Shown: positions 35,251 through 43,736 of the stretch, in pieces
How the letters are laid out: every line of letters begins with the position of its first letter
Position numbering within the stretch: position 1 is the stretch's first letter
NCBI GenBank assembly: GCA_963790585.1
Contig: CAWBOY010000006.1
Coordinates: 744,001 to 808,000, forward strand
Direction of reading: 5' to 3'
DNA length: 64,000 bases
Source: CAWBOY01 sp963790585
GTDB lineage: Bacteria; Planctomycetota; Planctomycetia; Gemmatales; Gemmataceae
Notes under the pieces: generated by a model
The model's input: the letters and a program-made list of their open reading frames with translations, nothing else
Told to the model about the DNA's origin: nothing
Databases searched by the model: none
Program-made: the position numbers and the translations under genes

Positions 35251-38200
35251 GCGCTCACGACGCTCTACGGGTTGCTCAACGCGAACTTCGATCAGCCCGA
35301 ACTGTGGACCACCTACGTCGACGCGGCGTCCGCAATCAAGAAGGGCGAAACGATCCCCAAGGATCAGTTCGCCATGTTGCTCGACATCGCCGCCAAACCG
35401 ATCCCGCCGAAGGTTCTGGACAAGGACAAGGCCCTTTACCTGTCCCACTTGGCTTGGGCGATGATCAACCAGGACAAGGATGGACTCAAGGAGAAGATCA
35501 AGGACAAGCTAGATCAAGTCCTGAAATTGAAGCCGACCGATCCGGTGGTACTACAGGAGGTTGTCGGCGTCTTGGTGGCGGCGGGCCGATTCAGTGAGGC
35601 CAAGCCGTGGATCGAACAACTGGTGAAGGACAATCCGCAAAACACCAAGCTCGATTCGTTGCTGGCCCAGGTTACCCTCTGGGGCGCCGGCGAAGATCAA
35701 GCCGAGTTCTCAAAGAGCGCGGATCGGCTCTACCGGCTGCTCGTGTCCAAGTTTGAGCAACCGGACTTGTGGGTGAGCTATGTCGATGCGGCGGCCCGAA
35801 TGAATAAGGGCACGATGGGGGAACAGAAAGCCAACCTGCTCAAACGTATCGCCGTGCGTCCCATTCCCAAGGACGTGCCGAGCAGGGTCACCTACCTGGC
35901 GAGGCTGGCGTGGTCCCTTTACCAGCAAGCGAATGATAGCGTCTTGGCCAACTCTGTACTCGATCAGGCTTTGGCGTTGAAATCTGAGAATCCCGATGAT
36001 CGCCGCAACCTGGCTGGTGTGTTGAGCTTTGCCGCTGGTGCCCTCCGCGAAGCTGGAGACGTCACGGCTGCCTTGAAGCGGAATGCGGAGGCCATTGCGC
36101 TATTCGAAGGTCTCGACCTGAAAATAGACGATCTCTTTGCTCTCGTCTCGCTCCAGGCGGCCGCCAACGATTTCAAAAAGGCCGATGATTTGGTGGACAA
36201 AATCTTGACGCTGGAACCGAACAATCCAGACGCCAAGCGCTGGAAAGCCAACGTGGCGCTCTGGAAGAGTAAGAATGTCGACCAGTTTACGGATGCGCTC
36301 AAACTCTTGTATCCGCTGCTGGCGGCCAATTTCGATGCGGATACGGAGAAGGAAGGCAAGCTTGACGAGAAGATTTGGCCGAGCTACCTCCAGGCGGCGG
36401 TGCGCTCCGATCCTGCCAAGGTCACGAAGGAGGAATTTGAGCTGGCCGTGCGCGTGATCGACAAGAAGGCCTCAGAAGAAACAGACGGAACGCGACTTGC
36501 GCGTATGGCCCTAGTGCTCCATTATCTCCAGGAGGAGAAAAACACAGTCCCCGCGTTGGCCGCTCAAATTGCCATCGACATGGCTTCGCCGCTCAATCCC
36601 TCGTGGCAAGCGGCCGCGGTCATTGCCTCGGAGCGCGGTCTAACCTCCCGAGCGCGAGAGCTTTTCATACGCGCTGTGGAAAAGCGAAACAAGCAAGATC
36701 CCACAATGCTGGCCCGCCTCGCATGGGATTCCTACATAATGGGGTACAGACCGCAGGCCGACAAGCTGCTCGATGAAGCGATCGCACTCAAGCCGAATGC
36801 GCCAGCCGTCCGGCGCGAGATCGGCGACGTCATGGTCGGCATCGAACGACCGAAAGAGGCCTATGAGTGGTTCAAGAAGTTGGCCAGCGATTATCCCAAG
36901 GACCTCGAACTACAGGATCGCCTAGCGGTCATCACAGTCTACGCAGAACGCTACAGCGAGGCCCTGGGTCTCATCGCCAAGGTGCTAGAGAAGAAATTCG
37001 ACCAGCCGAATTTCTGGATCAGCTATGCTGACTGCGTGGCGGGTGTGACGTTCCTGACGCCGGAGCAAACCGACCTGACGGTCCGAATCGCCAAGCGGTC
37101 GCTGCTCGAATTGCCGCCGCCCGAGTTACTGAAAACTCCGGACGATCGAACCGCCTATCTGGCGCGTATGGCCTACGGTTTAGCCCGCGAAGTCGACAAG
37201 GGTCGCATCCTATCGTCCAATGTAGAAATCAACGATCTAGTCAACGAATTGCTAGATGCGGCGGCGAAAGAGAATCCGCGCACCAGCAAAATCCAGTTCG
37301 AGTTGGCCAACGATCTTGCCTTCGTCAATCGCTTCTCAGACGCGATTGTCCTTTACGAAAAGATGTTGTCTTCGGATCCGACCGATAGAAACCTGCGCCA
37401 AACCTTGGCGGAATTGACTATCTGGGAGGCCGGCAACGAGTACAAGAACGCCGGGGGCAAATGGACGCCGGAAGTCGCCAAGAAGTATGCCAAGGGCCTC
37501 GCTATGGTCGAAGCCCTGTTAAAAGAGGATTTCCAACAGCCCCGCCTGTGGAAGATCTACGCCGATGCCTTGTCCGCCGCGGAAGAGGTGACCGCGGAGC
37601 AACTTGCCATGGCCTTGAAAATTGCCGCGGGCAATCCACACGAGGCCTTCGACGACCCGAAACAGTCGAAGGATGCCTTGGCCGATCAAGAGGTCGTCTA
37701 TGCGTCGCGGCTGGCCGGTGTGCTGCTGCGGCAAAGCGAAAAGGCCGAGAAGGCCGACGAAGATCAGGCGGTGGTGGCGCAGCTAAAAGCCGCGGCACTT
37801 CCGCTGCTCGACAAGGCCCTTGGTTTGAACTCGACCGGCAAGGCGTCGCGCGTTGAGCTAGCCGGCGTCCTGGCCCTGGGAGCCAAGCTCGATCCGAAAT
37901 ACACGAAAGATAGTGTCAAACTCCTTAGTAACCTCAAGCTTGATCCGGCCGACCGCTTCAAGCTGATCGATAACTTTAGCGCCGCGGGTGACTTTACGCG
38001 GGCGATCCAGGAGTGCTTGGCTCTGTTGCGCGACGATCCGAGTCAGACTCAGGCCAAGGTGATGTTGGCGAAGTTGACGCTATGGAGCGGCGACTCGGCT
38101 ACCGCGCTCGACCTCATGACCGATCTGCTCGCACAGAATTTCAACCAGGGTGAACTCTGGTGGGCCTATCTCGACGCGGCCGCAGCCGTCAAGTCGATGA

Positions 38201-38865
38201 CGCCCGCCCAATTCCGGATGCTGGTGCGCATCGCGGATCAGTTCACGCCGGAGTTCTTGAAAGGCAGACCGAACTCGGCCAAGGCCCTGGCCAATCTCGC
38301 CTGGAGCCTGGCCCGTGAGGGGAAAGTGTATAACGATTTAGCGATCGTCGAACGCGCCAAAGCGTATGGACAGCAGGCTTACGATCAGCGGCCCAAGACC
38401 CGGGACCTCAAGAGCCAGGAGGCCGACCGCGATCTTGCCGGCGTTTTGGCGGCGCTCGGACGCGAGAAGCTGGCGCTGGAAATGCTTACATCCCTGGACA
38501 CCAAGAAGTTCAGCGACTACATGCTGCTGGCATCGCTGTATGCCGGTGAAGGCAAGTTCGACGAGGCGGAACAGATGGCGCTCAAGGCTGTCGAGACGAA
38601 GCCGGGAGACCATGCCGCTCTGTATCTGTATGGCCAGACTTTGACCTGGAATCGAATCAACGCAGCGTTGATTCCACGCAAACTGGCACTGGCGGCCAAG
38701 GTTTTCGAAGGCATCGCCAATGACAAACCGACCGATCCGCTCATCCCAATACGTTTGGCGGAGGTGGCGCTCTGGGGCGGCCAATACGACTTGGCGCTTC
38801 GAGCGTTACGGCAAGCTGCTGGAAGCGAATTGGAAGCAACCGGACTTGTGGGCGCCGTTCATTGA
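35227..38865 (+). CDS. TPR array segment with the fourth mega-repeat header
   Basis: About 1,190 true-frame residues. It starts LTTLYGLLNANFDQPELW, has RLAW-type modules at 35440 and 35895, the pre-header LARMALVLHYLQEE at 36496 and header LARLAWDSYIMGYRP at 36712, then more diverged modules. It is left at about 38800. Confidence 0.9.
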   Translation: MPAATPRAALTTLYGLLNANFDQPELWTTYVDAASAIKKGETIPKDQFAMLLDIAAKPIPPKVLDKDKALYLSHLAWAMINQDKDGLKEKIKDKLDQVLKLKPTDPVVLQEVVGVLVAAGRFSEAKPWIEQLVKDNPQNTKLDSLLAQVTLWGAGEDQAEFSKSADRLYRLLVSKFEQPDLWVSYVDAAARMNKGTMGEQKANLLKRIAVRPIPKDVPSRVTYLARLAWSLYQQANDSVLANSVLDQALALKSENPDDRRNLAGVLSFAAGALREAGDVTAALKRNAEAIALFEGLDLKIDDLFALVSLQAAANDFKKADDLVDKILTLEPNNPDAKRWKANVALWKSKNVDQFTDALKLLYPLLAANFDADTEKEGKLDEKIWPSYLQAAVRSDPAKVTKEEFELAVRVIDKKASEETDGTRLARMALVLHYLQEEKNTVPALAAQIAIDMASPLNPSWQAAAVIASERGLTSRARELFIRAVEKRNKQDPTMLARLAWDSYIMGYRPQADKLLDEAIALKPNAPAVRREIGDVMVGIERPKEAYEWFKKLASDYPKDLELQDRLAVITVYAERYSEALGLIAKVLEKKFDQPNFWISYADCVAGVTFLTPEQTDLTVRIAKRSLLELPPPELLKTPDDRTAYLARMAYGLAREVDKGRILSSNVEINDLVNELLDAAAKENPRTSKIQFELANDLAFVNRFSDAIVLYEKMLSSDPTDRNLRQTLAELTIWEAGNEYKNAGGKWTPEVAKKYAKGLAMVEALLKEDFQQPRLWKIYADALSAAEEVTAEQLAMALKIAAGNPHEAFDDPKQSKDALADQEVVYASRLAGVLLRQSEKAEKADEDQAVVAQLKAAALPLLDKALGLNSTGKASRVELAGVLALGAKLDPKYTKDSVKLLSNLKLDPADRFKLIDNFSAAGDFTRAIQECLALLRDDPSQTQAKVMLAKLTLWSGDSATALDLMTDLLAQNFNQGELWWAYLDAAAAVKSMTPAQFRMLVRIADQFTPEFLKGRPNSAKALANLAWSLAREGKVYNDLAIVERAKAYGQQAYDQRPKTRDLKSQEADRDLAGVLAALGREKLALEMLTSLDTKKFSDYMLLASLYAGEGKFDEAEQMALKAVETKPGDHAALYLYGQTLTWNRINAALIPRKLALAAKVFEGIANDKPTDPLIPIRLAEVALWGGQYDLALRALRQAAGSELEATGLVGAVH

Positions 38866-39184
38866 TGCGGCGGGCGCGTACGACGAGAAAAAGGTCGGCA
38901 AACCGTTCCCGGCGGCGAAGTACAAGCCTCTGATCTCCAGGATTTACAATGAGACCGCCGCCGCGAGCAACAAGCCGGCTTACCTCGCTCAGCTCGGCTG
39001 GGTGATGCGCCGCGTCAACGAGCCGGGCGTCAGTGTCGCACTCCTGAAGAAAGTGCTCGAACTCGAGCCCTCGTCCAGAGCGATTCGCCGAGCCTATGCC
39101 GAAGCGCTGTTGGCGAACCGCCAGTCCGCCGAGGCGGAGAGGCAGTTCAACATATTGTTGAAGTCGCCGAGCGGCGGGGAGTAG
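38720..39184 (+). CDS. C-terminal end of the TPR array
   Basis: After one base is removed the chain reads LALERYGKLLEANWKQPDLW, then YLAQLGWVMRRVNEPG and finishes with LLANRQSAEAERQFNILL. The stop TAG at 39182-39184 is the only one consistent with the reconstructed frame. A pair of hairpins follows. Confidence 0.85.
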   Translation: MTNRPIRSSQYVWRRWRSGAANTTWRFERYGKLLEANWKQPDLWAPFIDAAGAYDEKKVGKPFPAAKYKPLISRIYNETAAASNKPAYLAQLGWVMRRVNEPGVSVALLKKVLELEPSSRAIRRAYAEALLANRQSAEAERQFNILLKSPSGGE

Positions 39185-39199
39185 TGAGATTTTATATAG

Positions 39200-39249
39200 C
39201 CCGCCATTTATGGCGGGTTGTCCCCAAGGACCCGCCGGCAAGCCGGCGG
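39200..39249. terminator. Two hairpins between convergent genes
   Basis: CCCGCCA/TGGCGGG with a TTTA loop (39200-39217) and CCGCCGGC/GCCGGCGG with an AA loop (39232-39249) lie between the convergent stops. Outer bases TATATAGCC and GGCTATAT also pair, so the whole 39193-39255 stretch can fold as one branched structure. Confidence 0.75.
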
Positions 39250-39344
39250 CTATATTGGATCACGGGAACCGCACGATCGCGTAGGCGAGAAATGTCTGGG
39301 CATTGTAGAACTCAGACAGAATCACCGTCGCGTCGGCACCGACG

Positions 39345-40418
39345 CTAAAGTAGGTGTTCAGGTCGAAATTGAAGAAACGCGCGGAAGTTGTTGTAGTTGT
39401 TGAAGCTGTTGTCGAAACCGATGCCATACTGCAAGCCATAGTAACACTGGTTTGAGTGCGTGAACGCGTCACGGCTGATCCAATGTTTCCATTCGATTCG
39501 GGCTTCATAATAACCGTAGAAACTTGGCGAAAAGTACGGATGTGTCGTGCCGAGCAACGGCACGCCGTTGAGGTTGCGAATGGTCGAAGGCTCAGCGTAG
39601 CTGAGGAAGTCGGTAATGAATTCAAACTTCAATTCGCATGGCGAGAAGCAAATCGTGTACTGTGCGGTTGAATAGAGTTCTTCCCAGGTGTTGCTGTCCG
39701 AGTATTCGCCGACCGTAAAGGTCGTGTTGAGCACGGTTCGGCGGTCGCATAGATAGGTCAATCCCATGCGAAGGCCAGTGCGTGAGATATCCTGGTTGAG
39801 CGACTCCGTATTCTCCACCACGTATTCCGTGAAGAGGCTGCTGCGGAGAGTAAGCTGATCGGTGCATTCATAGCGCGCCCCAATTTCACCGGTTGGCCGA
39901 GTCTTGAGCCGATCCGGGTACTCTTCGATGTTGAAAATGCCGTAAAGATGTAAACGGTCGTCGAAGAATTTATCCTGCCCGCCAAGAGTAAGAATGTTGC
40001 CGTGGAGACTGTTGCCGTCGGCAGGCACGTAATTGACGCGCTTGAATGCGGCGTCGATATACACGTCCTCATCGCCGCAGTGATAACGGAAATCGGTCAG
40101 GTAGCCGTAGCGGCGGATACGAGCCAGGCCGTCGCGGCCGTTTTCGCCTGAGTAGGTGAAATCAAACATCAATTCGGGCCGCATCTCCGCAGCGCTGCGT
40201 GCCGTGGCAATGCTCGCTTCCCGCGCGTTGGGATCGATCACGAGCTCCCGACCATAGACTGGAATTTCTACGTGATTTTCGCTGAGCGAACCAAGTGATT
40301 GGCCGCCGTCGAACAGGTTCGAGGTATTAGCCGGCTCGATCGCGGCTAAATTGGAGGACGCCAGTACGGTGTTGCGCTTCTTCCAGTTCAATTCTTTGAC
40401 TTCGGCTTCGAGGCGCAC
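39345..40418 (-). CDS. Beta-barrel domain of the export protein
   Basis: About 350 residues of predicted amphipathic strands rich in Tyr, Phe and Thr, for example YLTDFRYHCGDEDVYIDAAF, RLHLYGIFNIEEY, LRSSLFTEYVVEN and SFYGYYEARIEWKHW. The spacing and aromatic girdles fit an outer-membrane barrel of 16 or so strands. The final strand comes from the next frame after about 39376 (FFNFDLNTYFSVGADATVIL). Confidence 0.78.
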   Translation of the reverse strand: MRLEAEVKELNWKKRNTVLASSNLAAIEPANTSNLFDGGQSLGSLSENHVEIPVYGRELVIDPNAREASIATARSAAEMRPELMFDFTYSGENGRDGLARIRRYGYLTDFRYHCGDEDVYIDAAFKRVNYVPADGNSLHGNILTLGGQDKFFDDRLHLYGIFNIEEYPDRLKTRPTGEIGARYECTDQLTLRSSLFTEYVVENTESLNQDISRTGLRMGLTYLCDRRTVLNTTFTVGEYSDSNTWEELYSTAQYTICFSPCELKFEFITDFLSYAEPSTIRNLNGVPLLGTTHPYFSPSFYGYYEARIEWKHWISRDAFTHSNQCYYGLQYGIGFDNSFNNYNNFRAFLQFRPEHLL

Positions 40419-41311
40419 AAATTCCTGCTCCTTGGTCCTGGCTTCGTAGTCAAGAAAGACCAGCGCAAGCCGGACTGGAGCCCCGGGTCCTCACCGGCCA
40501 TCTTGATCATCTCCTCGGGAGATTGCAGCATCTTCCCAGTGAGCTTCTCGTCTTCCGCGTATTTCTTGAGCGGCGCATCGGCGCGTGGATCGCGCTGGGC
40601 CAGGTTCGCCAACTGAGCATGCAGGATGACGTCGGCCGGCGGCGTCAAAATCTGTTGGTAGGCGGCGGCACCCGCGGCAAAATCGTTGGCGGAATAGAGC
40701 ATACGGGCACGTTCGCGCTGCGGCACAAGGTAATCACGATCTTGGGCGAGAATCACGTCGTAAGCCTCGACGGCGGCACGATATTTCTTCTCCACCCCCA
40801 GGCTGCGAGCCAATGTCAATCGACCGCGCACGTTTGATGGCGACAACTGTAGTATTTTCTGTGACGTTGCGATCGCATCCTTGGCAATTCCCGGAGCGAT
40901 CGACAGTCGCAGTTGGACGTCGGCCAAACGCACGAGGACGGCGAGGTTATTCGGGTCGTATTGGACCGCACCTTGGACCAAGTTCAACGTTTCTTGATCG
41001 TTGTTGTCGTTGGCATTGAGATCGGCGAGTAGCAAACGATTGCGAACGTCGCCACCGACCAGGCTTGTGATTCGTTTCAGCGCCTCTTGAGCTTTTTCCG
41101 GCTCTTTGAGGGCCTCGAGTGCTCGGGCCAAACCATAATAGGTTTGGGCGATTTGGCCATACGGTCGATTCAAAAGCTCCCGAAACTCGCCGGCTGCTTC
41201 CCGATATTCCTTGGCATCCAGAAGGATTCGCCCGAGTGCCAACCGCACCGGAAGTTGGGCCGGCTCATTGCGTTGATTGGCGCAGAAAGCCAATGGCGTA
41301 GTCTCGGGCAA
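40388..41311 (-). CDS. Last TPRs of the export protein
   Basis: Starting in true frame at QRNEPAQLPVRLALGRILLD, this segment has YYGLARALEALKEPEKAQEAL and LTLARSLGVEKKYRAAVEAY, both TPR-like. The true frame leaves at the GGGG run near 40483 and continues as APVRLALVFLDYEARTKEQ. Confidence 0.8.
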   Translation of the reverse strand: MPETTPLAFCANQRNEPAQLPVRLALGRILLDAKEYREAAGEFRELLNRPYGQIAQTYYGLARALEALKEPEKAQEALKRITSLVGGDVRNRLLLADLNANDNNDQETLNLVQGAVQYDPNNLAVLVRLADVQLRLSIAPGIAKDAIATSQKILQLSPSNVRGRLTLARSLGVEKKYRAAVEAYDVILAQDRDYLVPQRERARMLYSANDFAAGAAAYQQILTPPADVILHAQLANLAQRDPRADAPLKKYAEDEKLTGKMLQSPEEMIKMAGEDPGLQSGLRWSFLTTKPGPRSRNLCASKPKSKN

Positions 41312-43736
41312 AGGCGAACCTCTCCGCCTTGCCGTAGGTCAAAATCAGCCGAGCCACGTAGTTACCATCCCAGGGCTTTTCCTGGATGTTCTGCAGAGCC
41401 ATCACGACAGCCTTGTCGAATAGTCGTTCCTTCGTCAGTGTCGAGACGATGCCAATGCGAGCACGCCGATAGAATCGGCTCGAGGGCGGAATCTTGGCGT
41501 ACTCGGCTTTGGCCTTTTGGAACTCACCCATGAATTCTTGTAGAGTCCCGAGCGCGAAGCGAAACTCATAATCGAGTTCGTCGGCACGGAGAAAGCGGAT
41601 GTAGATTTCCTTCGCATCCAAGAATTCGCCGACCAACTGGTGGTATTCCGCTCGGGTCAGCCATAACGACCGTATGAGCGTTTGGTCATTTTTGACATCG
41701 ACCTTTTCCAGGAGAGCGCGCGCCGGTTGCGGCAGATAGAGTTGGATATTGACCCGGGCCAAGGCGATCTGGACCTCCGGATCGTTAGGTTTTTGGCGCA
41801 GTAACTGTTCGAGGATGCGGGCGGCCATATCGAACTCGTTGATCGCCGACAGGGACTCCGCTAGTTGTCGAAGAGTCGTATCGGAGCCCGGAGCCTTGAT
41901 AAACAGGTTCTGGAGGGCCTCCTCGGCACGGCGCCGATCCTTCATTCGAGCGTAAGCACGGACGAGATCCGACAACAGATTGGCATCGCTCCCTTGACCT
42001 TCCTTGGCCAACTGAGCTTGGATGAAGGGAACAGCATCGCTTGGACGTTCCATTTCAATGAGCAAGGCGCCGAGCAGGGCGGGTACATCTTTGTCGGTCG
42101 GCTGGAAGCGCGCGAGGTTCTGGTCATACAGCTCCAGAGCCATCGGGAAATCTTCATTAAGAATATAAGAGCGGGCTAACCGTACAGACGCTTCCGGGTC
42201 GCGCGGATTCAATTCGAGAGCCCTGCGCAGTTGATTGATCGCCTGCTCGAACTCACCTTGAATGATGGAGATGTCGGCTAACTGTACTCGGAATGTGGTA
42301 TCGGGGTCAGACTCACGCTGAGCGGCGATCAGCGCCAGGAGCTGCGCTGTTGCTTCCTTGTATTTCTTGGCATTGACGAGAACGTCGAGGTATTCCTTAC
42401 GGAGTTTGCGATTGTCCGGATCGTCGGGCCATTTTTTGAAGAACTCCTCAAACCGGGCCAAGGCAGTGGCGTAGTTCTTTTGCGACGCCGCGGCGCGCGC
42501 GGCTCCTAGGAGCGTATTTTTGTCATCCGTCGTCGCGTCGTCATCTTTCTTCGTGCTGGGCTGTTGCTCGGCATTCGTGTCCGCTGATTTCTGCGGATTC
42601 ACATTCCGAGGCATGGTCAGCTCGGGATCGGCCTCTAGGTCGGTGCTCGGCTTCGGCAACGGTGGACGAACGGGGCGCGTAGTCGAATCCTGAGCGCGAG
42701 TTTCCTGCGGCGTAGTCTTGCGCGGCGGAAACAGCTCGACATCGTCACCGGTTCCCATCGGTGGGCTGATGACTTCGCTGGATTTATCGATCGCTGGATT
42801 GAGCGGCTTGGGCTGTGTGGTCGTCATCGCCTGGTTTGATGGACCGCGTGGAATCGTTGGCAAAGCCTGAACCGAGGAAACAGGGTCCGACATGGGAACG
42901 GAACTACCGGTCCCTGAATTCCGTGGGATCGGCATCGGTGTCGATTTGGTGGTCGGTATGGCGATCTCCAACCCTGGAGGCGTGAGATCTCCAACCTTGG
43001 CCGCCGGATCTTCGTTAGTCCCGATGCGACGAATACCGGAGGAAGGCATCGTCGGCGTCGACCCGCTGCTATGCCACGCCGGAGACGAATCTGTCGTCGG
43101 AACCGAGCTGGTGCCCTGGCTCATCCCTGACGTGAGCGCGATTGGGGTCTGGCCTACTTGAGTGCGCTCCCGCGGCGCAGGCAGCGGCGTCGGATAACTC
43201 TTATCCTGGTTTCCAGATCGAACCGCCGTGAATGTAGGCTGGCCTACGGGAGTTAGCGGCAATGCCGTGCCGGTCTCGACAGGCTGCAAATTGGTGGCAG
43301 CTGGTGGCTGAACATTTCCAGAAGTCGGCGCCTGCCGAGGACGCCACAGCGTGCCACCGGCTGGGTCCGTACTTGAAGGCGTAGGCGAGACCGGCGCGCT
43401 CGCGGGAGCCGACCACGGCGAACTCTGAACCGGCGTCGCCACTTGAGTCGGAGCCTGAGACGAAGCTTCCGGCGCGTTCGGCGTCGCCTTCTTCCAGGGC
43501 GACGGCACGTTATTGTCAGGCTTTGGGTCGTCGGCTGCCGGGGCCGCATCGTGTTCCGACACAGGTGCCGAATTTTCAGACCGCATTTCGGCGGACGTTT
43601 GCGGAGCCGCGGTGCTACGTTCCGTCAGCGGCAGTAAGGAGAACCCAACTGCTGCCGCTACGCAAGTCACCAGCCCCACCCCGACGATCATCGAGCGACG
43701 ACCGCCAGCAAGCGAGGAGCGCTTGAATAACTGCAT
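41265..43736 (-). CDS. N-terminal and TPR part of the export protein
   Basis: This intact piece (823 residues) holds the membrane segment, the linker and most TPRs, for example ATALARFEEFFKKWPDDPDN, FEQAINQLRRALELNPRDPE and FDMAARILEQLLRQKPNDPE. An upstream extension to 43928 is open but overlaps the DUF11 gene and has no start signal. The true frame continues past about 41280 in the neighbouring ORF. Confidence 0.85.
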   Translation of the reverse strand: MQLFKRSSLAGGRRSMIVGVGLVTCVAAAVGFSLLPLTERSTAAPQTSAEMRSENSAPVSEHDAAPAADDPKPDNNVPSPWKKATPNAPEASSQAPTQVATPVQSSPWSAPASAPVSPTPSSTDPAGGTLWRPRQAPTSGNVQPPAATNLQPVETGTALPLTPVGQPTFTAVRSGNQDKSYPTPLPAPRERTQVGQTPIALTSGMSQGTSSVPTTDSSPAWHSSGSTPTMPSSGIRRIGTNEDPAAKVGDLTPPGLEIAIPTTKSTPMPIPRNSGTGSSVPMSDPVSSVQALPTIPRGPSNQAMTTTQPKPLNPAIDKSSEVISPPMGTGDDVELFPPRKTTPQETRAQDSTTRPVRPPLPKPSTDLEADPELTMPRNVNPQKSADTNAEQQPSTKKDDDATTDDKNTLLGAARAAASQKNYATALARFEEFFKKWPDDPDNRKLRKEYLDVLVNAKKYKEATAQLLALIAAQRESDPDTTFRVQLADISIIQGEFEQAINQLRRALELNPRDPEASVRLARSYILNEDFPMALELYDQNLARFQPTDKDVPALLGALLIEMERPSDAVPFIQAQLAKEGQGSDANLLSDLVRAYARMKDRRRAEEALQNLFIKAPGSDTTLRQLAESLSAINEFDMAARILEQLLRQKPNDPEVQIALARVNIQLYLPQPARALLEKVDVKNDQTLIRSLWLTRAEYHQLVGEFLDAKEIYIRFLRADELDYEFRFALGTLQEFMGEFQKAKAEYAKIPPSSRFYRRARIGIVSTLTKERLFDKAVVMALQNIQEKPWDGNYVARLILTYGKAERFAFARDYAIGFLRQSTQ

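Larger units (their letters stand above)
16312..39184 (+). pseudogene. Reconstructed giant gene: BcsA-like synthase - PilZ - TPR array, split by 19 one-base indels
   Basis: Reading from GTG 16312 to the TAG at 39182-39184, each time one frame loses sense another picks up the same domain without a gap. Nineteen junctions were located: about 17927, 18175, 18750, 18903, 19486, 20590, 22656, 27907, 28309, 30327, 32303, 32585, 33003, 33378, 33547, 34801, 35101, 35250 and 38800. Thirteen need one base removed and six one base added. After that the length is 22,866 nt, exactly 7,622 codons, with no other in-frame stop. The predicted order is a GT2 synthase with membrane helices, a PilZ domain, a second PilZ-like domain, a last membrane helix, then about 6,800 residues of TPR-like helical repeats. 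Whether synthase and TPR part are truly one protein rests on the junctions at 18750 and 18903. The breaks may be consensus errors or real decay. Confidence 0.65.
39260..43736 (-). pseudogene. TPR plus outer-membrane beta-barrel protein (BcsC/PgaA-like), split by three indels
   Basis: Starting at ATG 43736, the chain has an N-terminal membrane segment (MIVGVGLVTCVAAAVGFSLL), a Pro/Ser/Thr-rich linker of about 350 residues, roughly 600 residues of TPRs and a C-terminal region of alternating aromatic beta strands ending ...YAIVRFP. This is the layout of exopolysaccharide export proteins such as BcsC and PgaA, where periplasmic TPRs lead to an outer-membrane porin. Indels at about 41280 (+1), 40483 (-1) and 39376 (+1, TTT run) divide it; repaired length is exactly 1,491 residues. 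The start overlaps the DUF11 stop by one base (TGATG), with GGAGG upstream, so the two are translationally coupled. It converges on the synthase gene. Confidence 0.75.

Noticed and set aside
17925..38800. Programmed ribosomal frameshifting in the giant gene
   Set aside because: There are 19 sites needing shifts in both directions and no common slippery sequence or downstream structure; single-base indels explain them better.
18869..39184. Regular DNA periodicity as a CRISPR-like or satellite array
   Set aside because: The repeats are diverged coding modules of about 450-600 bp with conserved protein motifs, not short identical repeats with unique spacers.
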